A stretch of DNA of 64,000 bases from Bradyrhizobium sp. C9 (GCF_002532045.1 NZ_NWTG01000006.1:186001-250000), one strand, 5' to 3'. Shown: positions 37,823-46,614, counted from the first letter of the stretch. Program-made: numbers and translations. The notes: a model not told the origin generated them from the sequence alone.

Positions 37823-38404
37823 ATGAGCATCGCCGACCGCGTCCGCGTCAAGGACGTCCAGCTGCTGTCGAAGCGCCGCTACGAGCTGAAGAGCACGACC
37901 TTCGACTACCGCCGCAGCAATGGCGAATGGCAGACCCAGGTGCGCGAGGTGTATGACCGCGGCAATGGCGCGGCGCTGCTGCCCTACAATCTGAAAACCC
38001 GCACCGTGGTGCTGGTGCGACAGTTCCGCTATCCCGCTTTCGCCAACGGCTATGATGATCTCCTGATCGAGGTCGCCGCCGGCATGCTCGACGATGCCGC
38101 GCCGGAGATGCGCATTCGTGCCGAGGCCGAGGAAGAGATCGGCTACCGGCTCAATCATGTGCGCAAGGTGTTCGAGGCCTTCATGACGCCGGGTGCGGTC
38201 ACCGAGAAGCTGCATTTCTTCGTCGCCGAATACGATGCCGCGATGCGCGTCGGCGACGGCGGCGGGCTCGCCGACGAGGGCGAGGACATCGAGGTGCTGG
38301 AGCTTGCGATCGACGACGCGCTCGCCATGATCAGTGATGGCCGCATCGTCGACGGCAAGACCATCATGCTGCTGCAATACGCAGCGCTGCATCTGTTCAG
38401 GTGA
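37823..38404 (+). CDS. NUDIX hydrolase (GDP-mannose pyrophosphatase NudK-like)
   Basis: A 193-residue protein with a NUDIX box AAGMLDDAAPEMRIRAEAEE EIGY in pattern (helix with RAEAEEEIGY near residue 95). The upstream segment VVLVRQFRYPAFANGYDDLL and the following FEAFMTPGAVTEKLHFFVAE are typical of the ADP-ribose/GDP-mannose class. It hydrolyses nucleoside diphosphate sugars to a nucleotide and a sugar phosphate. Substrate specificity is inferred from family resemblance only. Confidence 0.85.
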   Translation: MSIADRVRVKDVQLLSKRRYELKSTTFDYRRSNGEWQTQVREVYDRGNGAALLPYNLKTRTVVLVRQFRYPAFANGYDDLLIEVAAGMLDDAAPEMRIRAEAEEEIGYRLNHVRKVFEAFMTPGAVTEKLHFFVAEYDAAMRVGDGGGLADEGEDIEVLELAIDDALAMISDGRIVDGKTIMLLQYAALHLFR

Positions 38405-38587
38405 ACGCAGCGCCGTCCCGGCCAGGACCCGAGGCGGCTCGCGCCATCAGCTAGACAAAATATCGAAAACAACCCCATGCAAAGTAGCCGGCGGTGGCCG
38501 GCGCTCGACTTGACACGTCGGGCAACTCACGGATACGATTCCAGTATTCCGAAATCACGCAGGCGCACGCTGGCCCTGGAGCCATTT

Positions 38588-38610
38588 CCGTTCCGATGGA
38601 ATCGGAACGG
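38588..38610. repeat. Intergenic palindromic hairpin in a repeat-like segment
   Basis: CCGTTCCGAT and ATCGGAACGG form a perfect 10-bp stem with a 3-base loop. It lies in a 231-base gap whose first part (about 38450-38535) also resembles short interspersed sequence common in Bradyrhizobium intergenic regions. It may act as a terminator between the convergent genes. Confidence 0.45.
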
Positions 38611-38635
38611 GCGATCATGCTCTAGGCCCGTCTCC

Positions 38636-39076
38636 CTATCGCATCGTGATCGCAAGGCCGCTCAGATCGGCGTTGGCCATCAGGCCGACCTGGTGGCCGG
38701 TCAATTCGAGCACCGCGCCCTTCTGATTGGTCAGCACGATCGCGCGCGCACCGCGGCCGACGGCAAGCCCGGCACCCGCCGCGCCGTAGACGCCAGCGAC
38801 GTCGGACGGGCGATTGATGTTGCTGACGCGGCCGCGCAGCACGGTCTTCGAGCCGCCGAACACCAGGCCGTAGTCGAGACCGCCGGTGGACAGCCGATAG
38901 GAGCGGCCGCGGAACGTCAACACGCCGCTGCCGCCGGAGCCGCCGATGAACCAGCCGGCCTTGTAGATCGTGAGCGTCACGAAGCCGCTGTCGGCGCGCG
39001 CGGCGGTGGAGACAGCGAGGCCGGTGAAGGCCAGCAGCGCGACCAGCGCGGCGCGAAGGGTGGATGAGAATTTCAT
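38636..39076 (-). CDS. Exported protein of unknown function, glycine-rich beta type
   Basis: A 146-residue protein from the ATG at 39076 with a signal peptide (MKFSSTLRAALVALLAFTGL, cleaved near ARADSG). The mature part alternates short beta strands and Gly-rich turns: FIGGSGGSGVLTFRGRSYRL, AAGAGLAVGRGARAIVLTNQ. This resembles DUF992-type or similar small periplasmic rhizobial proteins without a known function. It stands alone, with a 258-base gap before the next divergent gene. Confidence 0.65.
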   Translation of the reverse strand: MKFSSTLRAALVALLAFTGLAVSTAARADSGFVTLTIYKAGWFIGGSGGSGVLTFRGRSYRLSTGGLDYGLVFGGSKTVLRGRVSNINRPSDVAGVYGAAGAGLAVGRGARAIVLTNQKGAVLELTGHQVGLMANADLSGLAITMR

Positions 39077-39334
39077 GTGCAGTCTCCCCAAGATCAGTTC
39101 ACGTCGATTTGCTCGCGTCGCGACGCGAGCCCGAATCGCAACGCGCCGACTGTAGCAAGCGCTTCGTCCGGCGCAATTTGGCACAGCCGGCGCCGATTGG
39201 TGACGGGAATGTTCGCGGGAACCGTGTTGAACCTGTTCCCGGGGTTGTAACACTCACTGCATGTCCGGGGCGACCGGCCCCAGAGCTCCAGGATTTCCCG
39301 CGGAGCATTCACTTTTTCAAACCGGAGATTTCCC

Positions 39335-39589
39335 ATGCGTCGTCTTGCAATTGCCTGTGCCGCCATGGCCGCCACTGTGTCCGTGCTTGCTGCGGCAAGC
39401 CCGGCCAGCGCCACGCCCTATCATCTGATCCGTTGGCAAGACACCGGCTTCTGCCAGATCTGGGACCAGAGCGTTCCGACCACGCCGTGGCCCGCGAACT
39501 TCGCCGTCGTCAGCGAGGAGCTGCCGACCTTCGACGCCGCGTTCAGCTACAAGACCGGCCTCCTCAACAACGGCACCTGCTCGTTCTGA
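39335..39589 (+). CDS. Small exported protein of unknown function
   Basis: An 84-residue protein with a signal peptide (MRRLAIACAAMAATVSVLAA, cleavage near SASATP) and a 57-residue mature part with two cysteines (GFCQIWD and GTCSF) that may form a disulphide. The core YHLIRWQDTGFCQIWDQSVP is rich in aromatic residues. It resembles a small protein family common in Bradyrhizobium; no function is known. Confidence 0.7.
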   Translation: MRRLAIACAAMAATVSVLAAASPASATPYHLIRWQDTGFCQIWDQSVPTTPWPANFAVVSEELPTFDAAFSYKTGLLNNGTCSF

Positions 39590-39671
39590 GCGCCCCGATC
39601 ACGCACAGGGTGGACGCGCAGCAATAGCGCGGCGTCCGCCCTCGTGCTGTCAGGCCGCACGCGATCGCGCG

Positions 39672-40145
39672 TCAGTGATGCTTGATCAGCGCATCACGCG
39701 CGGCGGCGAGCTCGAGGAATGCCGGGCCATTGCCGCCGCCGTCGGGATGCACCGTCTTGGCGGCGCGCTTGAACGCCTGATGGACCTCGTTCGCGGCGAG
39801 GCGGCGGCCGAACGGCAGGCCCAGCAATTGCCGGTAGCGCTCTTCCTGCGTCAGCGTCTTCGGCGTCAAGCCGCGCCGGCCGAATTGCGGCGCGGACAGC
39901 ATGTGCAGCGCATCGCTGACGATGCCGAGACGGCGCAGCGCCATCGATCTGGTGCGGCGGTCGGCCGATTTCAGCGCCGCCTGGCGCAGGATCGGCAGCA
40001 CCTGTGCGGCCGCATGCCGCAGCGTTTCGTCGATGTCGGTGGTGGCGATCTCGGCGATCATCCTGGCCATGTCGCGATAGTCGGGATCAGGCGCCGCGCA
40101 GAAGCGCTCGATCGCGACTTTCCATTGTCTGATTTGCGGGTCCAT
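39672..40145 (-). CDS. J-domain (DnaJ-like) protein
   Basis: A 157-residue protein whose C-terminal 60 residues form a J domain: YRQLLGLPFGRRLAANEVHQ, then FKRAAKTVHPDGGGNG containing the HPD motif required to stimulate DnaK. The N-terminal half is helical and unrelated to DnaJ. J domains at the C-terminus occur in rhizobial proteins of unknown client specificity. It is convergent with the small exported protein and divergent from the SDR gene. Confidence 0.8.
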   Translation of the reverse strand: MDPQIRQWKVAIERFCAAPDPDYRDMARMIAEIATTDIDETLRHAAAQVLPILRQAALKSADRRTRSMALRRLGIVSDALHMLSAPQFGRRGLTPKTLTQEERYRQLLGLPFGRRLAANEVHQAFKRAAKTVHPDGGGNGPAFLELAAARDALIKHH

Positions 40146-40269
40146 GATCGGTCCGTGCTGTCATCCGAATCCGGATAACAGCAACGCGCAAACGCGGCTT
40201 GGCGTTTCGGTTGGCGCAGTTTTGAATAGTGTTGTCGGCAACGCTCAGAAATCAGAACGAGGAAACACC

Positions 40270-41037
40270 ATGGCCCTTCTCGACAATCACATCGCCGTCA
40301 TCACGGGTGCAGGCTCGGGCATCGGCCGTGCCATCGCCGCGGGCTACGGCCGCGAGGGTGCGCACGTGGTGCTGCTCGACATGAACGGCGATGCGGCGGC
40401 GGAAGCGGCCAAGGAGATCCGGAACGCCGGCGGCAAGGCGGAGAGCTTTGCGCTCGACGTAACCAATCTCGACGCCTGTATCGCGATGGCGAAGCAAATC
40501 GCCGACAAGGTCGGACCGGTCTCGATCCTGGTCAACAATGCCGGCATCGCGCGCCGCAACGGCATGCTCGGCACTGAGGAGGCCGTGATCAAGGATTGGG
40601 AAGACATCATCTCGATCAATCTCACCGGCGTCTTCAACGTGACGCATTCGTTCCTCGCGCCGCTGCGCAAGAACAAGGGACGGATCGTCAATATCGGCTC
40701 GATCCAGTCCTTCGTGCATCTGCGCACCCCGAGCTCACCGGCCTACACCGCCTCGAAACACGGCGTGCTCGGTTTCACCAAGGCATTGGCCGCCGAGCTC
40801 GGCAAGGACGGCGTGCGCGTCAACGCGATCGGCCCCGGCTTCATCGAGACGCCGCTGAACGAGAAGGTGCGCGCCTCCAATCCCGACCTCGTGAAGGTCT
40901 TCATGGACCACACCCCGCTCGGCCGCGCCGGCAAGCCGGAGGACATCGTCGGTCCGGCGATCTTCCTTGCCTCGGACCTGTCGGCCTATGTCTCGGGATC
41001 GATCGTGATGGTCGACGGCGGCTACCGGACACTGTGA
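40270..41037 (+). CDS. SDR family oxidoreductase (3-oxoacyl-ACP reductase-like)
   Basis: A 255-residue short-chain dehydrogenase from the ATG at 40270, preceded by GAGG. The cofactor motif is ITGAGSGIGRAIA, the structural NNAGIARR, and the catalytic Ser...YTASKHG (Tyr-x3-Lys). The C-terminus has GSIVMVDGGYRTL. FabG-like sequence does not fix the substrate. An Asp in LLDMNGDA suggests NAD preference. Confidence 0.88.
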   Translation: MALLDNHIAVITGAGSGIGRAIAAGYGREGAHVVLLDMNGDAAAEAAKEIRNAGGKAESFALDVTNLDACIAMAKQIADKVGPVSILVNNAGIARRNGMLGTEEAVIKDWEDIISINLTGVFNVTHSFLAPLRKNKGRIVNIGSIQSFVHLRTPSSPAYTASKHGVLGFTKALAAELGKDGVRVNAIGPGFIETPLNEKVRASNPDLVKVFMDHTPLGRAGKPEDIVGPAIFLASDLSAYVSGSIVMVDGGYRTL

Positions 41038-41206
41038 CGGATGGAACCGCAATCGTGGCGATTTCTGGGTATTTTGCTTACAAAGCAGGGAGTTAGCCGC
41101 GCGTTAAGGAACCGTTAACCAAACCGGCACACCGTGGATCTACGGGGTAGTTGGTTCTCGATGTCTGCGCCTCATCGACGAGGCGGGCGTTGATCGGGAG
41201 GAGTTC

Positions 41207-41467
41207 ATGTCTTACGCGTCCACCGTACCGTCGCCGGAAGCTCTGCTGCCGACGCTGGCTCCAAATGAAATCGTCCCACTGCTGATCGGCGCGACCGTCG
41301 ATGAAGTCGAGCGCGAACTGGTGCTGCAAACGCTCGCGCGCTGCGACGGCAACCGCACCCGCGCCGCGCGCGTGCTGGGACTGTCGGTGCGAACGTTGCG
41401 GAACAAGATCCGCGAATATTCGGCCGACGGCATCGACGTGCCGCACAGCGAGCACGCCGCGGCCTAA
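41207..41467 (+). CDS. Fis-type helix-turn-helix protein
   Basis: An 86-residue protein. Its second half VERELVLQTLARCDGNRTRA followed by RVLGLSVRTLRNKIREY is the Fis/NtrC-type DNA-binding domain (HTH_8), like the end of FlbD, but without an ATPase or receiver domain. The start is supported by GGGAGG five to eight bases ahead. It is probably a small DNA-binding regulator; the target is unknown. Confidence 0.8.
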   Translation: MSYASTVPSPEALLPTLAPNEIVPLLIGATVDEVERELVLQTLARCDGNRTRAARVLGLSVRTLRNKIREYSADGIDVPHSEHAAA

Positions 41468-41474
41468 GCTGACG

Positions 41475-42461
41475 TTAGATCAGTTCGATCGCAAGGCGCC
41501 GCCAGCGCGACAACAGCTGGCGGTCATCGTCACCAAGGCAAGGTGCCAGATACGCGTCGCTCGTCGCTATCTGTTGCAGCGTCCGGTCGACCAGTGCGGT
41601 CGCATAGTCCCAATAGTCGCGCCGGCCGCTTGGGTCCGCCGCGACGAGGGATTTTGCGAGGATCTCGACATAGATCGCGGAGACGGCCTTGTGCCACAGC
41701 GGACCTGCGCGCATCTCCACCGAAGGCGCGCCGGGCCGCGCCTGCCACATCAGCCAGTAATCTTCTTCGCCGCCTCCCCAACTCGATGACGGCAGCGACG
41801 GATCAAGACATGGCGAGCGACACCGCAGCGGCTGCATCGTGTGCGCGTCGCAGAACACCGAATAGCCGAGCTTGTCGTACCAGCCGACGCGGAGCAATCT
41901 GCCGATCGTGGCTTGCTCATCCGCCGCCAGCTGCCGCCTGCCCGTCCGCTCGAGACCCGCGATGATCGCTTGCAGATGATCGCGATCGAACGGCTCGACC
42001 TCGAGCACCACGCCGATATTGCGCGGAAACAGCGCATCCAGCATGCCGCCCATCTCGCGATAGAACGTGCGCGCCAGCCCGCCGCCGCGCCACGTCTTCG
42101 CGATGCCGACGTGGTTGCAGTAGATCAGCTCGCTGGCGTGATCGTAGGTGAAGAAGCCGAGCCCGATCGCACGCCCGGCGGCGCACAGGATGAAGCAGCG
42201 CGAGTCGAGACGATAGGACATCTCCTGGCCGCTGACGCTGAATTGCCGCCGCGCGCCGACATCGCCGGACAACAGCCAGCGCACGATGTCATCGGGACTG
42301 TCGCGCTCGCTCGCGGGGAACAGCTCCGCATAGAGATCGAGCACGCCGGTGCCGCGAAAGCTCGCTTCGTCGAGCACATCGCGTCGCGTCACGACAATGT
42401 CGAGCGGCTGGGCCCGTTCGCCGTAGCTGCCGTCCAGAACCTGCAACACATCCTCCGTCAC
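41475..42461 (-). CDS. Hypothetical protein with an acetyltransferase-like core
   Basis: A 328-residue soluble protein. The segment AIGLGFFTYDHASELIYCNH, then KTWRGGGLARTFYREM, resembles motif A of GNAT acetyltransferases (R-G-x-G-x-A replaced by RGGGLAR), and VVLEVEPFDRD follows as a beta strand. The C-terminal 130 residues (from LRCRSPCLDPSLP) form a separate region with Trp- and Asp-rich motifs. I do not recognise the full-length family. Convergent with the Fis-type gene, eight bases apart. Confidence 0.6.
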   Translation of the reverse strand: MTEDVLQVLDGSYGERAQPLDIVVTRRDVLDEASFRGTGVLDLYAELFPASERDSPDDIVRWLLSGDVGARRQFSVSGQEMSYRLDSRCFILCAAGRAIGLGFFTYDHASELIYCNHVGIAKTWRGGGLARTFYREMGGMLDALFPRNIGVVLEVEPFDRDHLQAIIAGLERTGRRQLAADEQATIGRLLRVGWYDKLGYSVFCDAHTMQPLRCRSPCLDPSLPSSSWGGGEEDYWLMWQARPGAPSVEMRAGPLWHKAVSAIYVEILAKSLVAADPSGRRDYWDYATALVDRTLQQIATSDAYLAPCLGDDDRQLLSRWRRLAIELI

Positions 42462-42575
42462 AATCTTCGCATCGAATTATGACTGTTGATCGCTCGCGTC
42501 GGTGCCCTCAGGCAGAATTGAAGCCGTCGTCCAACCTCTGTTACAAGCGGCTTCACATCGCGACGGAGCATATCA

Positions 42576-43094
42576 GTGGCTGACGAGACAACTTCCCGCC
42601 GAGGAGCGCAGGGGCCGCAGGGCCGTCAGGGCGAGCCGGGAAAGCCCGGACCGCAGGGACATCCGGGGCGGCCGGGGCCGGAAGGTGCGCGTGGCAAGCC
42701 GGGTCCGCAGGGCAAGGCCGGCGTGGTCGGAAAGGCCGGCCCCCAGGGCAAGCCGGGCGCGCAAGGCAAGGCTGGCGTGCAGGGTCCGCGCGGCGAAGCT
42801 GGTCAACAGGGCCCGCAGGGTCCGGCCGGCCCGCGCGGTGAAGCCGGCCCGCCCGGCCAATTGCCGTCGATCGAGCAGGTGATGCCGTGGCTGCACATGA
42901 TCTTCGACGCCTGGGAAGACTACAAGCGCACCAAGGAGCGTGAAGCCGCAGAGCTCGCCGAACGCGATGCCGCCGAGCGCGCGGCAGCGGAGGCGATCGC
43001 CCTTGACGTCGATGCGATCGATTTCGCTGATGATGACGACGAGGACGACGATCACAAGAAAAAGAAGAAGCACCGCAAGAAGGACAAGAAGTAA
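42576..43094 (+). CDS. Collagen-like repeat protein
   Basis: A 172-residue protein from a GTG at 42576. Residues 10-96 are about 29 uninterrupted Gly-X-Y triplets with many GKP, GPQ, GPR and GEA units, typical of bacterial collagen-like triple helices. A short helical segment follows (PSIEQVMPWLHMIFDAWEDY, possible trimerisation), then a Glu/Ala-rich helix and a tail of acidic residues followed by lysines (DDDDEDDDHKKKKK). No signal peptide or anchor is seen, so it is probably cytoplasmic or released by an unknown route. Function is unknown. Confidence 0.75.
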   Translation: MADETTSRRGAQGPQGRQGEPGKPGPQGHPGRPGPEGARGKPGPQGKAGVVGKAGPQGKPGAQGKAGVQGPRGEAGQQGPQGPAGPRGEAGPPGQLPSIEQVMPWLHMIFDAWEDYKRTKEREAAELAERDAAERAAAEAIALDVDAIDFADDDDEDDDHKKKKKHRKKDKK

Positions 43095-43105
43095 CCCTTC
43101 TTGTC
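43083..43105 (+). terminator. Hairpin overlapping the collagen-like stop codon
   Basis: GACAAGAAG and CTTCTTGTC form a perfect 9-bp stem around TAACC, which holds the stop codon. No U-run follows, so it may serve as an mRNA-end structure between convergent genes rather than a classic terminator. Confidence 0.35.
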
Positions 43106-43150
43106 ATCACGCAGCGACACGGCCGGCGAAATCCGTGTCGTGGTCGATGC

Positions 43151-43378
43151 TTACCGCTCCGCGCCCGGATTGGCCGGAGGGTCGGACGGACGGGCGAGCT
43201 GCATGAGCTGGAAGACCCAGCGCATCGCGTAGTACCAGGCAACACCCGCGAACGCCCCGCAGGCCGACAGAATGATCACGTTGGCGAGGTCGATCGTGCC
43301 GCTCGACCACAGCATGCCGCAGGTCCAGAGCACGGCGAACGCAATCGAACAGAGTGTGAGCAGGGCGGCAGGCTTCAT
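43151..43378 (-). CDS. Small two-helix membrane protein
   Basis: A 75-residue protein from the ATG at 43378, MKPAALLTLCSIAFAVLWTC, with two hydrophobic helices joined by SSGTIDLANV and a polar tail ending SDPPANPGAER. No family is recognised. It is convergent with the collagen-like gene. Confidence 0.6.
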   Translation of the reverse strand: MKPAALLTLCSIAFAVLWTCGMLWSSGTIDLANVIILSACGAFAGVAWYYAMRWVFQLMQLARPSDPPANPGAER

Positions 43379-43466
43379 GGCGTTTGCTCCGGGACCGGGG
43401 TGAACGGCCACGATGCCCGTGGGCGCGGCGCCCTACCGTGACCTGCGTCACGGAATGCGCCCGGCC

Positions 43467-43733
43467 TCAGCCGAACCGCAGCCGCGAACGCTCCCTCGCC
43501 TTCTCCGCCTCGACCTCGCGATCGCGCGCCGGCGACGTGGTCTGCAACGAGACCAGGAGCCTGCGCGCGGCGTCCGAGACCTCGGTCACGGCGAGGTTGA
43601 AGGCGGCCTCATTGGCCTGCGACGGCTTGTTGAAGCCGGACAATTTGCGCACGAATTGCAGCGCCGAAGCGTGGATCTCGTCCTCGGTAGCGGGCGGCTC
43701 GAAGTTGAACAGCGTCTTGATATTGCGGCACAT
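43467..43733 (-). CDS. DUF2277 family protein
   Basis: An 88-residue protein from the ATG at 43733, MCRNIKTLFNFEPPATEDEI, with FVRKLSGFNKPSQANEAAFN and a charged C-terminal helix. This is the DUF2277 family, small helical proteins found across bacteria, of unknown function. An in-frame ATG seven codons upstream is less likely because MCRNIKTLFNF is the conserved start. Confidence 0.8.
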   Translation of the reverse strand: MCRNIKTLFNFEPPATEDEIHASALQFVRKLSGFNKPSQANEAAFNLAVTEVSDAARRLLVSLQTTSPARDREVEAEKARERSRLRFG

Positions 43734-43852
43734 GTCGGTCTCCCTCGCCCGCATTTCGGGGCTTGTGTCTCAAAGACGATCGGCTGCTGCAAAATACGAC
43801 ATCGTGGTCTATTCTGGCAGCCTCATCATCCACGATGGAAACGAGGTTCCGG

Positions 43853-44098
43853 ATGAGCCACGTGATCTACAAGGTCGTCCAGCACGATGGCGGCTGGGCC
43901 TATACCGTCAACGGAGTGTTCTCGGAACCGTTTCCAAGCCATGCTGCGGCGCTTGCCGCCGCCCGGCGCGCCGCCAACGAGCAGCGCGTTCCCGGGCGCA
44001 CCGAGGCGATCCAGTACGAGACGTCGGACGGCAAATGGCTGACCGAAACCGCCTCCGGCAACGACCGCCCGGAGACCGAGGTCGAGGACGGCCGCTAG
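43853..44098 (+). CDS. DUF2188-type small protein
   Basis: An 81-residue protein from the ATG at 43853, MSHVIYKVVQHDGGWAYTVN, with FPSHAAALAAARRAANEQRV and YETSDGKWLTETAS. This strand-helix-strand pattern fits DUF2188-like proteins. Function is unknown. In-frame ATGs further upstream (for example 43835) are possible starts. Confidence 0.7.
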   Translation: MSHVIYKVVQHDGGWAYTVNGVFSEPFPSHAAALAAARRAANEQRVPGRTEAIQYETSDGKWLTETASGNDRPETEVEDGR

Positions 44099-44205
44099 AG
44101 CGTTTTCGAGCGAAGTGGACACCGGTTCGCGTGAAGAAAACGCGTCAAAACAAGAATCTAGAGCTTCGGTTCTGATTCAATCAGAACTGACGCTCCAGTT
44201 TCACG
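44098..44205. repeat. Rhizobial intergenic palindromic repeat
   Basis: The stretch contains AGAGCGTTTTCGAGCGAAGT, GGTTCGCGTGAAGAAAACGC and a pair of arms CGGTTCTGATT and AATCAGAACTG. A related, degraded copy lies at 48828-48897. This sequence family is widespread between genes in Bradyrhizobium-type genomes; it may also end transcription here. Confidence 0.6.
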
Positions 44206-44214
44206 CTCGCACTT

Positions 44215-44949
44215 TCAAAACGGAACCTGCACGCCGAGCCGATCGAAGAACGCTCTTCCCCGGTCGGTAATCCGCAACGCGCGCGGAATCCGATGCGGCG
44301 CAACGCCGCGCATCGCGACCAGCCGCGCCAGCACGGCATTGGCGAACGGACCGGCGAGATGCGGCACGCGCTCGGTCCAGTCATTGCAGAGCCGCAGATG
44401 CGACAGTCGTGCCGGATCGAATTCAATCCCTTCGGCGCGACACCAGGCCAGCCCCTGCTCGGTCACCCGACCATCGCGGCCGTCGATGATGACGAACCGG
44501 CGGCGCACCAGCGCATTCGACAGCAGCACGCCGAGCTGACCCGCCAGATGATGGTAGCAGGTGCGCGATTGCCTGAGCTGCTCAGCAGGCATCGCCCGCT
44601 TGCGCCCGGCAGCGGCCTTCGCCGCAAGATCGACCAGGTTCTCGATCAGCGCCGCGACGTCGTCGTCCCTGATCCGGTAATATCTGAACCTGCCCTGCGC
44701 CCACACCGACAGCACGCGCGCATCCACCAGCTTCTGCAGATGCGCACTGGCGCCTTGCGGCGAAATGCCGGCCACCGCGGCAAGCTCGCCCGCCGGCAGC
44801 GCCTTGCCGTCGGCCAGCGCGCTGACCATGGCCTCGCGCACCGGATCGCCCAATGCCTCGGCGATCCGCGAAAATCCCGTCTGCACGGATTGGGATGATC
44901 TCAACGCATCGTCCTCCAGATCACGCAAGAACGTCCTATCCGCATTCAT
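44215..44949 (-). CDS. ArsR-type winged-helix transcriptional regulator
   Basis: A 244-residue regulator. The ArsR-like winged helix is residues 25-95: RIAEALGDPVREAMVSALAD, GELAAVAGISPQGASAHLQK and a wing ending GRFRYYRIRDDDVA. An additional domain of about 140 residues follows, with cysteines (SRTCYHHLAGQLG and LAWCRAEGIEF) and no known ligand motif. It is divergent from an NTF2-like gene, which it may control. ArsR length is usually about 110, so the extra domain is notable. Confidence 0.82.
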   Translation of the reverse strand: MNADRTFLRDLEDDALRSSQSVQTGFSRIAEALGDPVREAMVSALADGKALPAGELAAVAGISPQGASAHLQKLVDARVLSVWAQGRFRYYRIRDDDVAALIENLVDLAAKAAAGRKRAMPAEQLRQSRTCYHHLAGQLGVLLSNALVRRRFVIIDGRDGRVTEQGLAWCRAEGIEFDPARLSHLRLCNDWTERVPHLAGPFANAVLARLVAMRGVAPHRIPRALRITDRGRAFFDRLGVQVPF

Positions 44950-45042
44950 CGTGCCGTGAAACTCATTTCAGTTTTTCCTGAAACGTCGCGACAGCCTGTC
45001 CCGATCAAATCGGTGCCGTCAGACGAACACAAGGGAACAATC

Positions 45043-45444
45043 ATGGCAGCCCACAATACCGACGCGGAACGCATCTACAAACTCTGGGACGAGGCCCTCG
45101 GCAACAAGGACCTCGAGGCGGCGTTGGCGCTTTACGCACCCGATGCCTCGATCGAAAGCCCGCTGGTCCAGCATTTGATGCAGACCAAAGACGGGATCGT
45201 CCACGGCCGCGACGCATTGCGCGAGTTCATCACGCGCGTGTTCCGCACCAACCCGCCGCAGCGGCGACGCTTCAAGCAGGGTTTCTTCAGCGACGGCCGG
45301 ATTCTGACCTGGGAATATCCGCGCCAGTCTCCGGATGGCGATCAGATGGATCTCGTCGAGGTCATGGAGATCAAGGACGGCCTGATCCAACGTCACCGGG
45401 TCTATTGGGGATGGTATGCGCTCAACGTGCTGAGAGCGAGCTGA
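45043..45444 (+). CDS. NTF2-like (SnoaL-type) protein
   Basis: A 133-residue protein of the NTF2/SnoaL fold from the ATG at 45043: ERIYKLWDEALGNKDLEAAL, LYAPDASIESPL and LREFITRVFRTNPPQRR, ending EVMEIKDGLIQRHRVYWGWY. Such proteins bind or isomerise small hydrophobic molecules. The ligand is unknown. It lies downstream of, and divergent from, the ArsR-type regulator with a 93-base gap. Confidence 0.8.
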   Translation: MAAHNTDAERIYKLWDEALGNKDLEAALALYAPDASIESPLVQHLMQTKDGIVHGRDALREFITRVFRTNPPQRRRFKQGFFSDGRILTWEYPRQSPDGDQMDLVEVMEIKDGLIQRHRVYWGWYALNVLRAS

Positions 45445-45552
45445 ACACATCTTCGCCAGTTGCGCGGCGCAGCGCTCGGACAACGCCTTTCCGTCATGCT
45501 AGGCTTGCGTCGAAGCGGCTGGACAAATGCGCCGCGCGTGGGGAGAAGCACC

Positions 45553-46614
45553 ATGATCCGTTTGTGCGCGGCGCTTCTGGCCGCTCTCGTCTCGATGTCG
45601 GTACCGGCCATGGCTGCAGATTATCCCGCGCCGCAGGATGGCGAGTGGATCGCAAAGGACTTCAAGTTCCACAGCGGCGAGGTGATGCCGGAACTGCGGC
45701 TGCACTACACCACGGTCGGCGCGCCGACCGGACAGCCGGTGCTGGTGCTGCACGGCTCCGGCGGCTCGGCTGCAAGCATGCTGACGCCGACCTTTGCCGG
45801 CCAGCTGTTCGGCCCGGGCCAGCCACTCGACGCTGCGAAATACTACATCATCATTCCCGACGGCATCGGGCACGGCAAATCGTCGAAGCCGTCCGATGCG
45901 ATGCGGACGAGCTTTCCGAAATACGACTACAACGACATGGTCGACGCGCAGTACCGGCTGGTCACCGAAGGGCTCGGCATCAAGCATCTGCGGCTCGTGA
46001 TCGGCAATTCGATGGGCGGCATGCACACCTGGATCTGGGGCGTGCGCTATCCGCAAATGATGGACGCCCTGGTGCCGATGGCCTCGCAGCCGACGGCGAT
46101 GGCGGCGCGCAACTGGATCCTGCGGCGGACGATGCTGGACACGATCCGCAACGATCCCGATTACAATGGCGGCAACTACACCAGCCAGCCGCGAATGATG
46201 AAATACGCCATCGCCGCCTATCGCTTCGCCAGCGCCGGCGGCACGCTCGGTTACCAGGCGCTGGCGCCGTCAGCGCCGCAGGCTGACAAGATGGTCGATG
46301 ACCAGCTGGCATTGCCGGTCACCGCAGACGCCAATGACTACATCTATCAATGGGAGGCCTCGCACGACTACGATCCGTCGGCGGGACTGGAGAAGATCGA
46401 GGCCACCCTGCTTGCGATCAACGCGGCCGACGATGAGCGCAATCCGCCGGAGACCGGCGTCACCGAGGCGGCAGTGAAGCGGATCAAGAACGGCAGGATT
46501 GACCTGATCCCGGCGAGCAGCGAGACCCGCGGCCATCTCACGACCGGCGATGCCAAATTCTATGCCAGGCAATTGCAGGAGCTGCTGCAGAGCGCGCCGC
46601 AACGGACGATGTAG
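45553..46614 (+). CDS. Exported alpha/beta-hydrolase (MetX-like fold)
   Basis: A 353-residue protein from the ATG at 45553, with a signal peptide (MIRLCAALLAALVSMSVPAM, cleaved near AMAADYP). The alpha/beta-hydrolase core has the oxyanion region VLVLHGSGGSA, the nucleophile elbow IGNSMGGMHTW (Ser in GNSMGG) and a C-terminal His in SSETRGHLTTGDAKF. The overall pattern, with PDGIGHGKSSKPSD and YPQMMDALVPMAS, resembles homoserine acetyltransferase-like hydrolases, but the signal peptide points to a periplasmic esterase. Substrate unknown. Confidence 0.85.
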   Translation: MIRLCAALLAALVSMSVPAMAADYPAPQDGEWIAKDFKFHSGEVMPELRLHYTTVGAPTGQPVLVLHGSGGSAASMLTPTFAGQLFGPGQPLDAAKYYIIIPDGIGHGKSSKPSDAMRTSFPKYDYNDMVDAQYRLVTEGLGIKHLRLVIGNSMGGMHTWIWGVRYPQMMDALVPMASQPTAMAARNWILRRTMLDTIRNDPDYNGGNYTSQPRMMKYAIAAYRFASAGGTLGYQALAPSAPQADKMVDDQLALPVTADANDYIYQWEASHDYDPSAGLEKIEATLLAINAADDERNPPETGVTEAAVKRIKNGRIDLIPASSETRGHLTTGDAKFYARQLQELLQSAPQRTM

